Positions 8,866 through 23,287 of a DNA stretch of 32,256 nucleotides are shown one piece after another. Position numbers and translations under genes: made by a program. Source of the stretch: Aliivibrio sp. (GTDB taxonomy: Bacteria > Pseudomonadota > Gammaproteobacteria > Enterobacterales > Vibrionaceae). The notes beneath the pieces were generated by a model. That model was not told the origin of the DNA. It did no database searches and saw only the letters and a program-made list of their open reading frames with translations. Each line of letters opens with the position of its first letter. The first letter of the stretch is position 1. Where the stretch lies: assembly GCA_016764915.1 (NCBI GenBank), contig JAESQY010000017.1:1-32256 (forward strand), written 5' to 3'.

Positions 8866-10327
8866 GCCTACTGGATTTTTAGAGTTTGGCCGTCAATTGC
8901 CAAACAAAATAGAACCAAGCATTCGTATTCAAGATAATAAAGAGTTTGTCTTAAACCAAGAGTTTGGTGACAAGATCAATACACAAGCTTCTCGCTGTAT
9001 GGATTGTGGTGTTCCTTTTTGCCACAACGCCTGCCCGATTGGTAATATCATCCCTGATTTCAACGACGCTGTGTTTCGCGACAGCTGGGAAGAAGCATGG
9101 AACATATTAAGCTCCACCAATAACTTTCCCGAGTTCACAGGTAGAGTCTGCCCTGCACCTTGCGAAAGTGGTTGTGTGTTAGGCATCAACCAAGATCCGA
9201 TTACTATCTGTAATATCGAGAAAACCATTGTTGAAACTGCCTATCGTGAAGGGTACGCCAAAGCGAAAAAACCTCACGCTCGTACCGGAAAAACCGTGGC
9301 TATTATTGGTTCTGGCCCCGCTGGTTTATCAGCCGCTGAGCAGCTCAATAGTGCCGGTCACTCTGTTACCGTTTTTGAGCGTGACGAAAAAGTGGGCGGT
9401 TTACTGCGCTTCGGTATTCCTGACTTTAAACTGGGCATGGATATTATCGACCGTAAAATTGATTTGATGGTCGATGCTGGTATTAAATTTGAAATTAATG
9501 CTCACGTTGGTGTCGACATTAACGCTCAACAACTACGTCAAGATTTTGATGTGATTTTGCTAACGGGTGGGTCAACGGTACCTCGTGATCTTCCTATTCC
9601 AGGCAGAGAGTTAAACGGTGTTCACTATGCCATGGACTTTTTGGCGCAGAATAACCGCCGTGCTAATGATATGGATCTGAAAACAGAAGAGATCCACGCC
9701 AATGCACAGCACATCGTGGTGATTGGTGGAGGAGATACCGGTTCTGACTGTGTAGGCACCTCTAATCGACATGGTGCAAAAAGCATTACTCAAGTTGAGA
9801 TCATGCCTATTCCACCTGAACAGCGCCCGGCGAACCAGCCTTGGCCAGATTACCCAATGATAATGAAAACCACCACATCTCATGAAGAGGGTTGTTCTCG
9901 TCACTGGAATATTCTGACCAAAGAGTTTATTGGTGATGAACAAGGCAATGTAAAAGCGATACGCATTGCTGATATTCAGTGGGGTGAAGCGGCAGCGGGT
10001 GAGCGTCCTAGCTTTACGGAAGTGGCAGGCAGTGAACGTATCATTCCTTGTGATTTGGCTTTTTTGGCAATGGGCTTCCTACACCCAGAACCCTCAGGTG
10101 TACTGGCTCAGCTAGACATTAAATTGGATGAACGAGGTAATGTTGTTTCTGACGGCTTTGCAACCAGCCAAAAAGGTATTTTTGCCGCAGGCGATATGCG
10201 CACAGGTCAGTCGTTAGTTGTTCGTTGTATCAATGAAGGCAGAGAATCGGCACGATCCATCGATGAATATTTAATGGGTAGTAGTAATCTTGAAGCTAAG
10301 GCTGACTCCTTGATGCTTTCGGCATAG
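8858..10327 (+). CDS. gltD: Glutamate synthase small subunit, copy 1
   Basis: The beta subunit takes electrons from NADPH through FAD and passes them by 4Fe-4S clusters to the large subunit. The protein has 489 residues. The N-terminal cluster domain has CMDCGVPFCHNACPIGN and CPAPCESGC. The first Rossmann motif GSGPAGLSAAEQ (FAD) is followed by VIGGGDTGSDC (NADPH) and a C-terminal FAAGDMRTG flavin motif. The start at 8858 (MGKPTGFLEF) is chosen because GGAG lies just upstream and the N-terminus then matches the family; it overlaps the gltB1 stop. It is a different subtype from GltD2 at 15317, with a longer cluster-to-Rossmann linker, so each small subunit probably pairs with its own upstream large subunit. 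Confidence 0.96.
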   Translation: MGKPTGFLEFGRQLPNKIEPSIRIQDNKEFVLNQEFGDKINTQASRCMDCGVPFCHNACPIGNIIPDFNDAVFRDSWEEAWNILSSTNNFPEFTGRVCPAPCESGCVLGINQDPITICNIEKTIVETAYREGYAKAKKPHARTGKTVAIIGSGPAGLSAAEQLNSAGHSVTVFERDEKVGGLLRFGIPDFKLGMDIIDRKIDLMVDAGIKFEINAHVGVDINAQQLRQDFDVILLTGGSTVPRDLPIPGRELNGVHYAMDFLAQNNRRANDMDLKTEEIHANAQHIVVIGGGDTGSDCVGTSNRHGAKSITQVEIMPIPPEQRPANQPWPDYPMIMKTTTSHEEGCSRHWNILTKEFIGDEQGNVKAIRIADIQWGEAAAGERPSFTEVAGSERIIPCDLAFLAMGFLHPEPSGVLAQLDIKLDERGNVVSDGFATSQKGIFAAGDMRTGQSLVVRCINEGRESARSIDEYLMGSSNLEAKADSLMLSA

Positions 10328-10413
10328 GCGACGATAACAAAACTTTATAAATGAAATAAAACGCATAAAGTTTGCATATAAATAGAGAATAGTTCCTTAT
10401 CGAATTATTTATT

Positions 10414-10446
10414 GGCCAGAGCAACTGCTCTGGTCATTTTTTTATT
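10414..10446 (+). terminator. Rho-independent terminator of gltB1-gltD1
   Basis: The stem CCAGAGC / GCTCTGG (10416-10422 and 10427-10433), extended by two weaker pairs, has loop AACT and is followed by a run of seven T. It lies about 90 bp after the gltD1 stop and separates the two glutamate synthase operons. Confidence 0.9.
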
Positions 10447-10575
10447 CATAAAACACTGAAACTCAATTAACTTTCAAACAAATCGTTTGCCCTTCATTTT
10501 GACCATTAACTTTAAAACCCAGAGTAAACTTGTTAGCCATTCCACCTTATTAATCAAAAACTTATCAAAAATAAT

Positions 10576-10594
10576 TTGTTAACCTGTTGTTAAG
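10576..10594 (+). promoter_or_regulatory. Candidate ArcA-type direct repeat upstream of gltB2
   Basis: TTGTTAAC (10576-10583) and TTGTTAAG (10587-10594) are direct repeats exactly 11 bp apart. ArcA boxes are described as GTTAAT-like direct repeats with 11-bp spacing, so this is a plausible ArcA site. Further TTGTTAA copies lie at 10618, 10682 and 10715, the last two 33 bp apart. The region is AT-rich, so chance is a real alternative. Confidence 0.4.
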
Positions 10595-10654
10595 TATATA
10601 TAAATAAAAGTAATTTATTGTTAACAAAACTTTAAACTCATTATCGCCGAATAC

Positions 10655-10681
10655 TTGACCTTTTTATAGTTTCCTTATAAT
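10655..10681 (+). promoter_or_regulatory. Candidate sigma-70 promoter of gltB2
   Basis: TTGACC (10655-10660) and a perfect TATAAT (10676-10681) are separated by 15 bp, shorter than the usual 17. Transcription would start near 10688. One TTGTTAA element overlaps the downstream edge of the -10 box. Confidence 0.45.
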
Positions 10682-10839
10682 TTGTTAAGTTGCTGAGAAG
10701 AATGTTCAAAGGAATTGTTAAATTTATTGTCTCCACATCAGCATATTTATCGGCCAATTCACCCATAATTATTAGAAAGTAACTTCGGTCGGATTCAATT
10801 ATTTAGGAGCCAGGAAGGCACCAAGCAAAGGAGGATGCA

Positions 10840-16732
<5,893 letters not shown>

Positions 16733-16755
16733 TTCCTATTAAAAAAATCACATAC

Positions 16756-16782
16756 AAAAGGCTGACTTGTTCAGCCTTTTTT
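16756..16782 (+). terminator. Rho-independent terminator of gltB2-gltD2
   Basis: A perfect 10-bp stem AAAAGGCTGA / TCAGCCTTTT (16756-16765 and 16771-16780) with loop CTTGT and continuing T run, 24 bp after the gltD2 stop. Confidence 0.92.
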
Positions 16783-16832
16783 GATATCAAGATAAAATAA
16801 CCATCACTCAACAAGCCGGCTGGTGAATACCC

Positions 16833-17264
16833 ATGAAAACAATCATACTAATGCTAACAACTCTTCTTTTAACCGCCTGCAGTCAAGGAGTTATTGAGAT
16901 GCAAGACAGATCGAAACAGGTGTGTGGTGATAAGCCTAACTGCGTCTCAACGTTAGACAGCAGAGAACAACACCACTTAGACGACTTCACACTGATTGAT
17001 GCCAACAACACTTCCCTTGAGCAGATAAAACAGGCGGCATTGACGCTTTCTGGAGCGAAGTTAGCGGATGAACAGGCGCAATACCTCCGTATTGAATGCA
17101 CCAGTTTTATCTTTCGTTTTATTGACGATCTTGAGATCAGAATCGAAGACAATCAGTTATTAGTACGTTCGGAATCTCGAACAGGCCACTCCGACTTTGG
17201 CGTAAACCGAAAAAGAACCAATACATTGCGCACAAAACTAACCGAGCTGGGCATCATTAAGTAA
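16833..17264 (+). CDS. DUF1499-family lipoprotein
   Basis: A 143-residue protein with a lipoprotein signal ending in L-T-A-C (lipidated Cys16). The mature part is a DUF1499 domain, recognised from PNCVSTLD near the start and the Y-L-R-I-E-C-T-S-F-I-F-R-F-I-D-D-L-E core, followed by VRSESRTGHSDFGVNRKR. The function of the family is unknown to me. It sits alone between the gltD2 terminator and mtnN; the 60-bp gap to mtnN holds a likely mtnN promoter, so the two need not be co-transcribed only. The start at 16833 is set by the signal peptide. Confidence 0.87.
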   Translation: MKTIILMLTTLLLTACSQGVIEMQDRSKQVCGDKPNCVSTLDSREQHHLDDFTLIDANNTSLEQIKQAALTLSGAKLADEQAQYLRIECTSFIFRFIDDLEIRIEDNQLLVRSESRTGHSDFGVNRKRTNTLRTKLTELGIIK

Positions 17265-17279
17265 TGCGTAAAAAAGCTA

Positions 17280-17288
17280 TGGTACAAT
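17280..17288 (+). promoter_or_regulatory. Candidate extended -10 promoter of mtnN
   Basis: TGGTACAAT is an extended -10 (TG-N-TACAAT) followed by a GC-rich discriminator, 37 bp before the mtnN ATG. No good -35 hexamer is visible, as is common with extended -10 promoters. Confidence 0.45.
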
Positions 17289-17324
17289 CGCGCCATTCAA
17301 CAATTGAACAACAGAGATAACAAC

Positions 17325-18023
17325 ATGAAAATTGGCATTATTGGTGCGATGGAACAAGAAGTTACCATCCTTAAAGATCAACTCGACAACTGCGAACAAC
17401 ACAATAAAGCAGGCTGTACTTTCTACACTGGCTCATTAAACGGTGCTGATATTGTGTTATTACAATCTGGTATTGGCAAAGTTGCCGCGGCAGTAGGTAC
17501 CTCTATTCTTCTTGAGAGCTACCAACCTGATGTTGTGATTAATACGGGTTCTGCTGGTGGTTTCGACTCTAGCTTAAACTTAGGCGATGTCGTTATCTCC
17601 ACAGAAGTTCGTCACCATGATGCCGATGTTACCGCTTTTGGTTATGAAATAGGCCAGATGGCTGGACAACCAGCTGCATTTGCGGCCGATGCAAATTTAA
17701 TGTCTGTTGCTGAACAAGCGTTAAAGCAGATGAAAGACAAACATGCGGTACGCGGCTTAATCTGCACTGGAGACACCTTTGTTTGTACAGCTGAGCGCCA
17801 AGCATTTATTCGCACCCACTTCCCTAGTGTGATTGCAGTTGAGATGGAAGCAGCAGCGATTGCGCAAGCCTGTCACCAATTCAATGTCCCATTTGTGGTG
17901 GTTCGAGCAATTTCAGACGTAGCAGATAAAGAGTCACCTATGAGTTTTGAAGAGTTCTTACCCCTCGCAGCTCAAAGCTCATCAGAGATGGTGGCTAAGA
18001 TGACTGCGATTTTAAACGCGTAA
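17325..18023 (+). CDS. mtnN: 5'-methylthioadenosine/S-adenosylhomocysteine nucleosidase
   Basis: MtnN (Pfs) cleaves adenine from methylthioadenosine, S-adenosylhomocysteine and 5'-deoxyadenosine, recycling products of SAM metabolism and feeding autoinducer-2 synthesis through LuxS. The 232 residues equal the E. coli length. It starts [13 protein letters not shown] with catalytic Glu12. The purine/ribose region has [10 protein letters not shown] with Glu175, and the general acid is Asp198 in AISDVAD. The start at 17325 is chosen by family alignment; a Met seven codons upstream is ignored. It is followed after 13 bp by the CbiB-like gene and then btuF, the E. coli order mtnN-btuF-yadS with one gene inserted. 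Confidence 0.97.
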   Translation: MKIGIIGAMEQEVTILKDQLDNCEQHNKAGCTFYTGSLNGADIVLLQSGIGKVAAAVGTSILLESYQPDVVINTGSAGGFDSSLNLGDVVISTEVRHHDADVTAFGYEIGQMAGQPAAFAADANLMSVAEQALKQMKDKHAVRGLICTGDTFVCTAERQAFIRTHFPSVIAVEMEAAAIAQACHQFNVPFVVVRAISDVADKESPMSFEEFLPLAAQSSSEMVAKMTAILNA

Positions 18024-18036
18024 TATCCTCATCACA

Positions 18037-18990
18037 ATGACAGAACAATTGTTATCTTTAATTGCAGACGGCTCCGTACTGGTTATGTGGGCCGCTCTGC
18101 TGTTTCACTTTATTCTACCCATACCGTTAGATTATCATCCAATGGTGTTGTGGGGGAAATTTGCCACCTTACTTTCAGACAAAGTGAACAGACAGCAGAG
18201 TCAACAGCAGCGACTGTTATCGGGCTCGCTCTCTTGGCTTATTATGTGTATACCCGCGTTGATGGTGCTTCTTGCCGCCCTACCACTGATATGGAAGATA
18301 GAGCTGTATAATCTTGCTCTGCTTCTATTGGCCATTGAGTGGCGAGGCAGTGAAAAATTATCACTTTCTCTGGTAAAAAGTTTAAGCGTTGAAGATAAAG
18401 TACAAGCTAGAGCGCTATTAGGGAATTATGTCAACCGTGAGACCAGTACACTGTCATTGTTAGGATTAGGCAAGACTGGCGCTGAAACCATGATCCTCAG
18501 TTACAGCCGTAATGTCATTTCCGTGTTGTTTTGGTATGCCATTGGTGGTGGTATTGCGGCCATTATGTACCGATTAATCGCTGAGCTAGCACGAAATTGG
18601 TCACCAAGTAGGCCCTTGTTTCGACCATTCGGTCTGCCAAGTGTTTATATTTTAGCGGTACTCGATTTTATTCCACTCCGACTGTTTGCGCTGTTGCTCT
18701 GTGTAGGTAGTAATGCCAAAGGGTCAATGCATGCTTTATTAACACAAGGAAAACAGTGGTTACTGCCCGGTCCTGGTTGGTTATTGGCCTCAGTTGGAGG
18801 GAAGCTAGAGATCTCACTGGGAGGTCCTGCAATTTATCAACAACAAAAAATAATTCGTCCAAAAATGGGAGGTCGTATCGCCCCTTCCGCCTATCATTTA
18901 GCGCAACTTAGAACACTACTAAACAACCGAATTATTATTTGGATTGTGATTCAAAGTCTATTAATAACAGCACTCAATCAAGGGTTATAA
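18037..18990 (+). CDS. cbiB: CbiB/CobD-family membrane protein (divergent)
   Basis: A 317-residue, multi-spanning inner-membrane protein recognised as a member of the CbiB/CobD family, which attaches the aminopropanol arm to adenosylcobyric acid. Family-like parts include the R-E-T-S stretch near residue 134 and the C-terminal LGGPAIYQQQ section. However, the family signatures E-N-x-x-D-G and N-T-x-D-S-M, expected roughly at residues 150-200, are missing: the corresponding stretch reads SYSRNVISVLFWY and YRLIAELARNW. It may be a lineage-specific form with altered activity. It sits between mtnN and btuF (4-bp gap), so a cobamide-related role fits the context. I am confident of distant family membership, less so of the reaction. 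Confidence 0.75.
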   Translation: MTEQLLSLIADGSVLVMWAALLFHFILPIPLDYHPMVLWGKFATLLSDKVNRQQSQQQRLLSGSLSWLIMCIPALMVLLAALPLIWKIELYNLALLLLAIEWRGSEKLSLSLVKSLSVEDKVQARALLGNYVNRETSTLSLLGLGKTGAETMILSYSRNVISVLFWYAIGGGIAAIMYRLIAELARNWSPSRPLFRPFGLPSVYILAVLDFIPLRLFALLLCVGSNAKGSMHALLTQGKQWLLPGPGWLLASVGGKLEISLGGPAIYQQQKIIRPKMGGRIAPSAYHLAQLRTLLNNRIIIWIVIQSLLITALNQGL

Positions 18991-18994
18991 CCGC

Positions 18995-19834
18995 ATGTTG
19001 CATCGTTTATTGTTCATCATTCTGTCTATGTTGCTCAGTTTTAATGCCTTTTCGGCCTCACCCGCTAAACGAGTCATCAGTCTATCTCCCCATACAACAG
19101 AGCTGGCGTATTCGGCTGGGTTAGGGCCTGTAATGGTCGGTGTTAGTGAATACAGTAATTTTCCACCACAAGCTCAATCTATTGAAAAAGTAGCAAACTA
19201 TAACGGCATTAAGGTTGAGAGAATTGTCACCTTAAAACCTGACCTTATTCTGGCTTGGAAGGGAGGTAATCCAGAGAGGGAACTCAAAAAATTAGAGCAG
19301 TTAGGTTTTACTATTTTCTACTCCAGTCCCCAACGACTTGAAGATATTAGTGCAGAAGTTCTGACACTAAGTCAGTGGGCAAAAGATCCGCAAATAGCCA
19401 TTGACGCTGTTGCTAAATTTAATGCTCAGGTTGACGTTTTACGACAACAGAATAGCAATAAATCTAAGGTACCCTTCTTTTATCAATTAAGTGAGAAGCC
19501 CATTATCACTTTTTCAGGGGAACATTGGCCTGAACAGGTATTTTCGCTCTGCCAAGGAGAGAATATTTTCCACCTAAGCTCAGCCTCCTACCCACAAGTC
19601 AATGAAGAACAAGTCATTGTTCGTCAACCACAAGTAATTTTCACCTCTCCACATGCTCATACTAATGATAAATTCTGGCAACGCTGGGCCGGAAAGCTAC
19701 CTGCTTGGGATCAACAACAGATCTGGTCACTCAATGCTGACTGGATAAATCGGCCTACTTTACGAGCCGTAAAAGGGATAACGCAGGTGTGTCAATATCT
19801 GTCCGAAGCTCGACAAAATTTAATGCCTCAATAA
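18995..19834 (+). CDS. btuF: Vitamin B12-binding periplasmic protein BtuF
   Basis: The substrate-binding protein of the BtuCDF importer, delivering cobalamin from the periplasm to the inner-membrane ABC transporter. The protein has 279 residues with a Sec signal peptide cut after about residue 21 (FNAFSA). The mature domain begins KRVISLSPHTTELAYSAG, typical of cluster-binding class III periplasmic proteins, and carries VGVSEYSNFPPQA and LILAWKGGNP. Two cysteines (in SLCQGEN and TQVCQYL) correspond to the disulfide in E. coli BtuF. No btuC or btuD lies in the window. It is only 4 bp after the CbiB-family gene, so the two are probably co-transcribed, and precedes yadS as in E. coli. No cobalamin riboswitch was found. 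Confidence 0.93.
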   Translation: MLHRLLFIILSMLLSFNAFSASPAKRVISLSPHTTELAYSAGLGPVMVGVSEYSNFPPQAQSIEKVANYNGIKVERIVTLKPDLILAWKGGNPERELKKLEQLGFTIFYSSPQRLEDISAEVLTLSQWAKDPQIAIDAVAKFNAQVDVLRQQNSNKSKVPFFYQLSEKPIITFSGEHWPEQVFSLCQGENIFHLSSASYPQVNEEQVIVRQPQVIFTSPHAHTNDKFWQRWAGKLPAWDQQQIWSLNADWINRPTLRAVKGITQVCQYLSEARQNLMPQ

Positions 19835-19863
19835 TTGGCAATTACTCATTGAATCAGTACAAT
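19835..19863 (+). promoter_or_regulatory. Candidate sigma-70 promoter of yadS
   Basis: TTGGCA (19835-19840) and TACAAT (19858-19863) with an exact 17-bp spacer, directly after the btuF stop and 40 bp before the yadS ATG. It would let yadS be expressed independently of btuF. Confidence 0.6.
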
Positions 19864-19902
19864 TCGGATCCCTGTAATCTCATATTTAAAAAGTAATTTA
19901 CC

Positions 19903-20514
19903 ATGATCATTTATTCCCTAGACCTATTTGGCACCGCTATCTTTGCCATATCTGGAGCTATCTTGGCAGGACGCCTTAAAATGGACCCATTTGGTGTCAT
20001 TGTTCTTGCCAGTGTCACCGCGATCGGTGGCGGTACTATCCGTGATATGGCGTTAGGTGCTACGCCGGTTTTTTGGGTCAATGATCCCGCTTATTTATGG
20101 GTAATTATTATTTCCTGTCTTTTTACCATGTTATTAGTTCGTCGCCCAAAAAGACTACCTTGGTATGTACTGCCAGTATCGGATGCGATTGGGCTTTCTG
20201 TGTTTGTCGGTATTGGTGTCACCAAAGCATTAAATTATGGTGCTACTCCAATGGTAGCCGTTGTTATGGGCGTTCTGACCGGCTGCGGTGGAGGCATCAT
20301 TCGTGATATCTTAGCTCGTGAAGTACCGATGATATTAAGAAGTGAGATCTATGCAACCGCTTGTATTGTTGGCGGTATGATTCATACTTTCTTATTGTTA
20401 TTTGGATGGGGTAATGTAACCGCTACCCTTTGCGGCTTAGTTGTGACACTTAGCATACGTTTAGCGGCGATTCGTTGGCACCTTTCGTTACCGACTTTTA
20501 CCTTAACCAAATAA
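19903..20514 (+). CDS. yadS: TRIC-family (UPF0126) membrane protein YadS
   Basis: A 203-residue inner-membrane protein made of two homologous halves, each carrying a glycine-rich signature: [13 protein letters not shown] in the first half and [14 protein letters not shown] in the second. This is the two-repeat UPF0126 fold, whose bacterial members are structurally related to trimeric intracellular cation (TRIC) channels; the physiological substrate is not established to my knowledge. About seven hydrophobic segments are seen. It follows btuF as in E. coli and has its own likely promoter. The stop codon lies within a three-copy 8-bp tandem repeat, and a bidirectional terminator follows. Confidence 0.92.
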   Translation: MIIYSLDLFGTAIFAISGAILAGRLKMDPFGVIVLASVTAIGGGTIRDMALGATPVFWVNDPAYLWVIIISCLFTMLLVRRPKRLPWYVLPVSDAIGLSVFVGIGVTKALNYGATPMVAVVMGVLTGCGGGIIRDILAREVPMILRSEIYATACIVGGMIHTFLLLFGWGNVTATLCGLVVTLSIRLAAIRWHLSLPTFTLTK

Positions 20515-20533
20515 TCCAATAATCCAATAATCC
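20510..20533. repeat. 8-bp tandem repeat, three copies
   Basis: Three perfect copies of AATAATCC in a row. The first copy contains the yadS stop codon, and the array runs up to the terminator stem. It is the sort of short repeat that changes copy number by slippage; since it is at and after the stop, changes would not alter the protein. Confidence 0.9.
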
Positions 20534-20536
20534 AAT

Positions 20537-20561
20537 AAAAAGGCGCTCTAGGCGCCTTTTT
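20537..20561. terminator. Bidirectional terminator between yadS and tyrS
   Basis: A perfect 10-bp stem AAAAAGGCGC / GCGCCTTTTT with loop TCTAG. It is symmetric, with A and T tracts, so it can end yadS on the plus strand and tyrS on the minus strand. Confidence 0.93.
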
Positions 20562-20584
20562 GCATTTCTACAGAGTGTTGAACT

Positions 20585-21772
20585 CTATTTGATGGTAATA
20601 CGTGCAAATTTACGTTTACCGATTTGGTAAACCGCGGTACCCACCTCAGGCACTAAACGGTTGTCAGTAATCTTTTCACCTTCAATTTTCGCCGCGCCTT
20701 GTTTGATCATGCGCATGGCATCAGAAGTAGAGCTCACCAACGCCGCCTCTTTTAGAATATTGGCAATCGGTAGTCCTGCTTCAAATTCAAACTCAGGCAT
20801 CTCATCGGGCATCGCTCCTTTTTGGAAACGATTGATGAATTCTTGCTCTGCAGCATCCGCATCCGTTTCATTGTGGAAACGTGCAATGATCTCTTTTGCT
20901 AATAAGATCTTAACATCACGCGGGTTAGTGCCCGACTCGACATCAGCTTTTAACTGCGCAATGTCTTCAAGAGGACGGAAAGAGAGCAGCTCATAATAGC
21001 TCCACATCAAATCATCTGAAATCGACATAATCTTACCAAACATCTCACTGGGTGCTTCACTGACACCAATGTAGTTGTGCGACGATTTTGACATTTTCTT
21101 AGTGCCATCAAGACCCACGAGAAGAGGCATCATCAATACAACTTGTGGTTTCTGTCCATGAGATTTTTGCAACTCTCGGCCCATTAGCAGGTTAAAACGT
21201 TGGTCAGCACCACCAAGTTCAACATCGGTTTCCATCGCCACCGAGTCGTGACCTTGTAGCAGCGGGTACATAAATTCATGGATAGCAATTGGCTGACCGC
21301 CCGCGTAACGCTTTTTAAAGTCATCACGCTCTAACATACGAGCAACCGTTTGATTTGAAGCTAAACGGATCATACCTTCAGCGCCAAGCTCAGATAGCCA
21401 CTCCGAGTTGAATTGAATTTTTGTTTTTTCTGGATCTAAAATCTTGAACACTTGCTGCTTATAAGTTTCGGCATTGGCAAGTACATCTTCTTTTGTTAGC
21501 GGAGGACGAGTACTGTTTTTCCCCGACGGATCCCCCACCATACCGGTAAAATCACCGATCAAAAATGTCACTTCATGACCCAACTCTTGGAATTGACGAA
21601 GTTTGTTTAAAATAACGGTATGACCAAGATGGATGTCAGGAGCAGTTGGATCAGCACCTAATTTAATTCTTAACGGACGATTCTCTTTCAGTTTAGCAAT
21701 CAGCTCTTCTTCAGGAATAAGCTCTTCTACACCGCGTTTAATTTCCGCTAGTGCTACTTCGATGCTGGTCAT
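20585..21772 (-). CDS. tyrS: Tyrosyl-tRNA synthetase
   Basis: A class I synthetase that charges tRNA-Tyr in the cytosol. The protein has 395 residues. The ATP-binding HIGH motif is H-L-G-H at 48-51 ([10 protein letters not shown]), and the second signature is KMSKS at 226-230. The tyrosine-site region [15 protein letters not shown] is intact, and an S4 RNA-binding domain makes up the C-terminus ([15 protein letters not shown]). This is the longer-spaced TyrRS subtype, not the E. coli TyrS subtype; some vibrios carry both. The start at 21772 ([11 protein letters not shown]) is preferred over an in-frame Met six codons upstream because GGGAG lies 8-12 bases further up. Transcribed alone, divergent from the M23 peptidase gene. 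Confidence 0.96.
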   Translation of the reverse strand: MTSIEVALAEIKRGVEELIPEEELIAKLKENRPLRIKLGADPTAPDIHLGHTVILNKLRQFQELGHEVTFLIGDFTGMVGDPSGKNSTRPPLTKEDVLANAETYKQQVFKILDPEKTKIQFNSEWLSELGAEGMIRLASNQTVARMLERDDFKKRYAGGQPIAIHEFMYPLLQGHDSVAMETDVELGGADQRFNLLMGRELQKSHGQKPQVVLMMPLLVGLDGTKKMSKSSHNYIGVSEAPSEMFGKIMSISDDLMWSYYELLSFRPLEDIAQLKADVESGTNPRDVKILLAKEIIARFHNETDADAAEQEFINRFQKGAMPDEMPEFEFEAGLPIANILKEAALVSSTSDAMRMIKQGAAKIEGEKITDNRLVPEVGTAVYQIGKRKFARITIK

Positions 21773-21899
21773 TGTTGTTTGCTCCCACAAATTAGCAAAA
21801 AATTGACAATCTACTATCTTACTTGAATAGCGATGTTTTTTAAAACCAGTTAGACTAATTCTCTGTCTATTTATTTTGTTATATTACATAATTGTACGA

Positions 21900-23222
21900 A
21901 TGATATTATCTAAAATCTCTCGAATCCCAGTAATTCACCGCATTCTTATTGCCTCGACCAGTGCCATTATGGCTATTGGCATATTTATGTTGCCTGCAAA
22001 CCTTGAAAAAACAGCAAACAATGACGACAAATTGATCATCGGGCAAATTTACCCTTTAGACATTAACCCAAGCCTGTTAATAACAGTAGATGCTAAGAAA
22101 AAGAGCAATTCATACATCCGATGGGAATCCCATAAAGTAAAACCTAACGAAAGTGCCGCTCTACTGTTCAGTCGAATCGGTCTTTCAGCACGCCTATTAC
22201 ACGACTTAACTAGCAGCGACGAAGCTATCAATAAGCAGCTCAGCCGGCTACGGCCTGGTGATGAGTTACGATTTGGATTTAACGACCAAAATGAACTGGT
22301 GCAACTAATACGTCCCATCAGCCGTATTGAAACTTTTCAAATTACTAAAATTGGTGACGAATTTAAGCCCAACCTTGAAACTAAAAAGATTAAAACTCTA
22401 CTCAACTACTCTAAAGCAACCATCACATCCAATTTTTGGAACGCCTCAATCAGCGCAGGCCTTAATGCCAATCAAATAATGGAATTGGCGGGGATTTTTG
22501 GTTGGGATATCGATTTTGCGTTAGATTTACGCGAAGGCGATCACTTTGAAGTGCTATTTGAAGAGCGTTATGTTGAAGGGCAATACGCAGGAACCGGAAA
22601 TATTATTGCCGCATCTTTTACCAATCAAGGCACAACATTCAGTGCCATCCGTGAAGATGACAGTGGCAACTACTATGATCCAAGCGGTCGCGCAATGAAA
22701 AAAGCCTTCCTTCGATCTCCTATCAACTTTCGATACGTAAGCTCAAACTTTAATCCGAGAAGACTTCACCCTGTTACCGGACTAAGAAGAGCACATAGAG
22801 GCACAGACTATGTTGCCCCTGTGGGCACTCCGATATGGGCTGCAGGCGACGGCATCGTGGACAAAGCGGGATACAATCAATATAACGGTAACTATGTCTT
22901 TATCAGACACAGCAATACCTACATCACTAAATATCTTCACATGACCAAACGTTACGTGAAAACAGGTCAACGAGTGAAGCAGGGCCAAACGGTAGGAACA
23001 TTAGGTAGAACAGGGCGTGTGACAGGCGCCCATCTCCATTATGAATTTTTAGTCAATGGTGTTCATAAAAACCCAAGAACAGTGAAGCTGCCAGAATCTA
23101 AGTCCCTATCGGGTCAGAAAAAGGCAGAGTTCAAACCTATTGCCCTACAAAGAATGAAAATGCTGGGACGTTACGGTAATTTAGTACTCACCAATAACAG
23201 CTCTCTTATACAGCCAAAATAA
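21900..23222 (+). CDS. M23 (LytM) family murein DD-endopeptidase, MepM-like
   Basis: A peptidoglycan hydrolase anchored in the inner membrane by an N-terminal helix (about residues 12-34) and acting in the periplasm, where the family cuts D-Ala-mDAP crosslinks to allow wall growth. The protein has 440 residues, as E. coli MepM. A LysM/OapA-like region (about 65-130) and a linker domain are followed by the C-terminal LytM fold. Its zinc ligands are His299 and Asp303 (HRGTDY) and His380 of HLH (378-380). FRYVSSNFNPRR is shared with MepM. The ATG at 21900 has a poor ribosome binding site; a TTG at 21876 would add eight residues. It resembles the vibrio Shy endopeptidases, but I do not assign which one. 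Confidence 0.92.
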   Translation: MILSKISRIPVIHRILIASTSAIMAIGIFMLPANLEKTANNDDKLIIGQIYPLDINPSLLITVDAKKKSNSYIRWESHKVKPNESAALLFSRIGLSARLLHDLTSSDEAINKQLSRLRPGDELRFGFNDQNELVQLIRPISRIETFQITKIGDEFKPNLETKKIKTLLNYSKATITSNFWNASISAGLNANQIMELAGIFGWDIDFALDLREGDHFEVLFEERYVEGQYAGTGNIIAASFTNQGTTFSAIREDDSGNYYDPSGRAMKKAFLRSPINFRYVSSNFNPRRLHPVTGLRRAHRGTDYVAPVGTPIWAAGDGIVDKAGYNQYNGNYVFIRHSNTYITKYLHMTKRYVKTGQRVKQGQTVGTLGRTGRVTGAHLHYEFLVNGVHKNPRTVKLPESKSLSGQKKAEFKPIALQRMKMLGRYGNLVLTNNSSLIQPK

Positions 23223-23244
23223 TTCACCTAAAGTAAATTAGCAT

Positions 23245-23283
23245 AAAAAACCGAACGTCTTCATCAGAGCGTTCGGTTTTTTT
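23245..23283. terminator. Bidirectional terminator between M23 peptidase and RND pump genes
   Basis: A perfect 13-bp stem AAAAAACCGAACG / CGTTCGGTTTTTT (23245-23257 and 23270-23282) with a 12-nt loop, flanked by A and T tracts. It serves both converging genes. Confidence 0.93.
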
Positions 23284-23287
23284 CTTA

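Larger units (their letters stand above)
10447..10839 (+). promoter_or_regulatory. AT-rich control region of gltB2
   Basis: About 390 bp without a gene. It contains a near-repeat of ATTAACTTTCAAAC (10466-10479) and ATTAACTTTAAAAC (10505-10518), five TTGTTAA elements between 10576 and 10722, a promoter at 10655-10681, and a strong AAGGAGG Shine-Dalgarno at 10828-10834. The predicted untranslated leader is about 150 nt. No open reading frame worth calling and no obvious riboswitch were seen. Confidence 0.5.

Noticed and set aside
18024..18994. Possible cobalamin riboswitch for cbiB and btuF
   Set aside because: The gaps before these genes are only 13 and 4 bp, and no B12-box-like sequence or large structured leader was seen upstream of mtnN.
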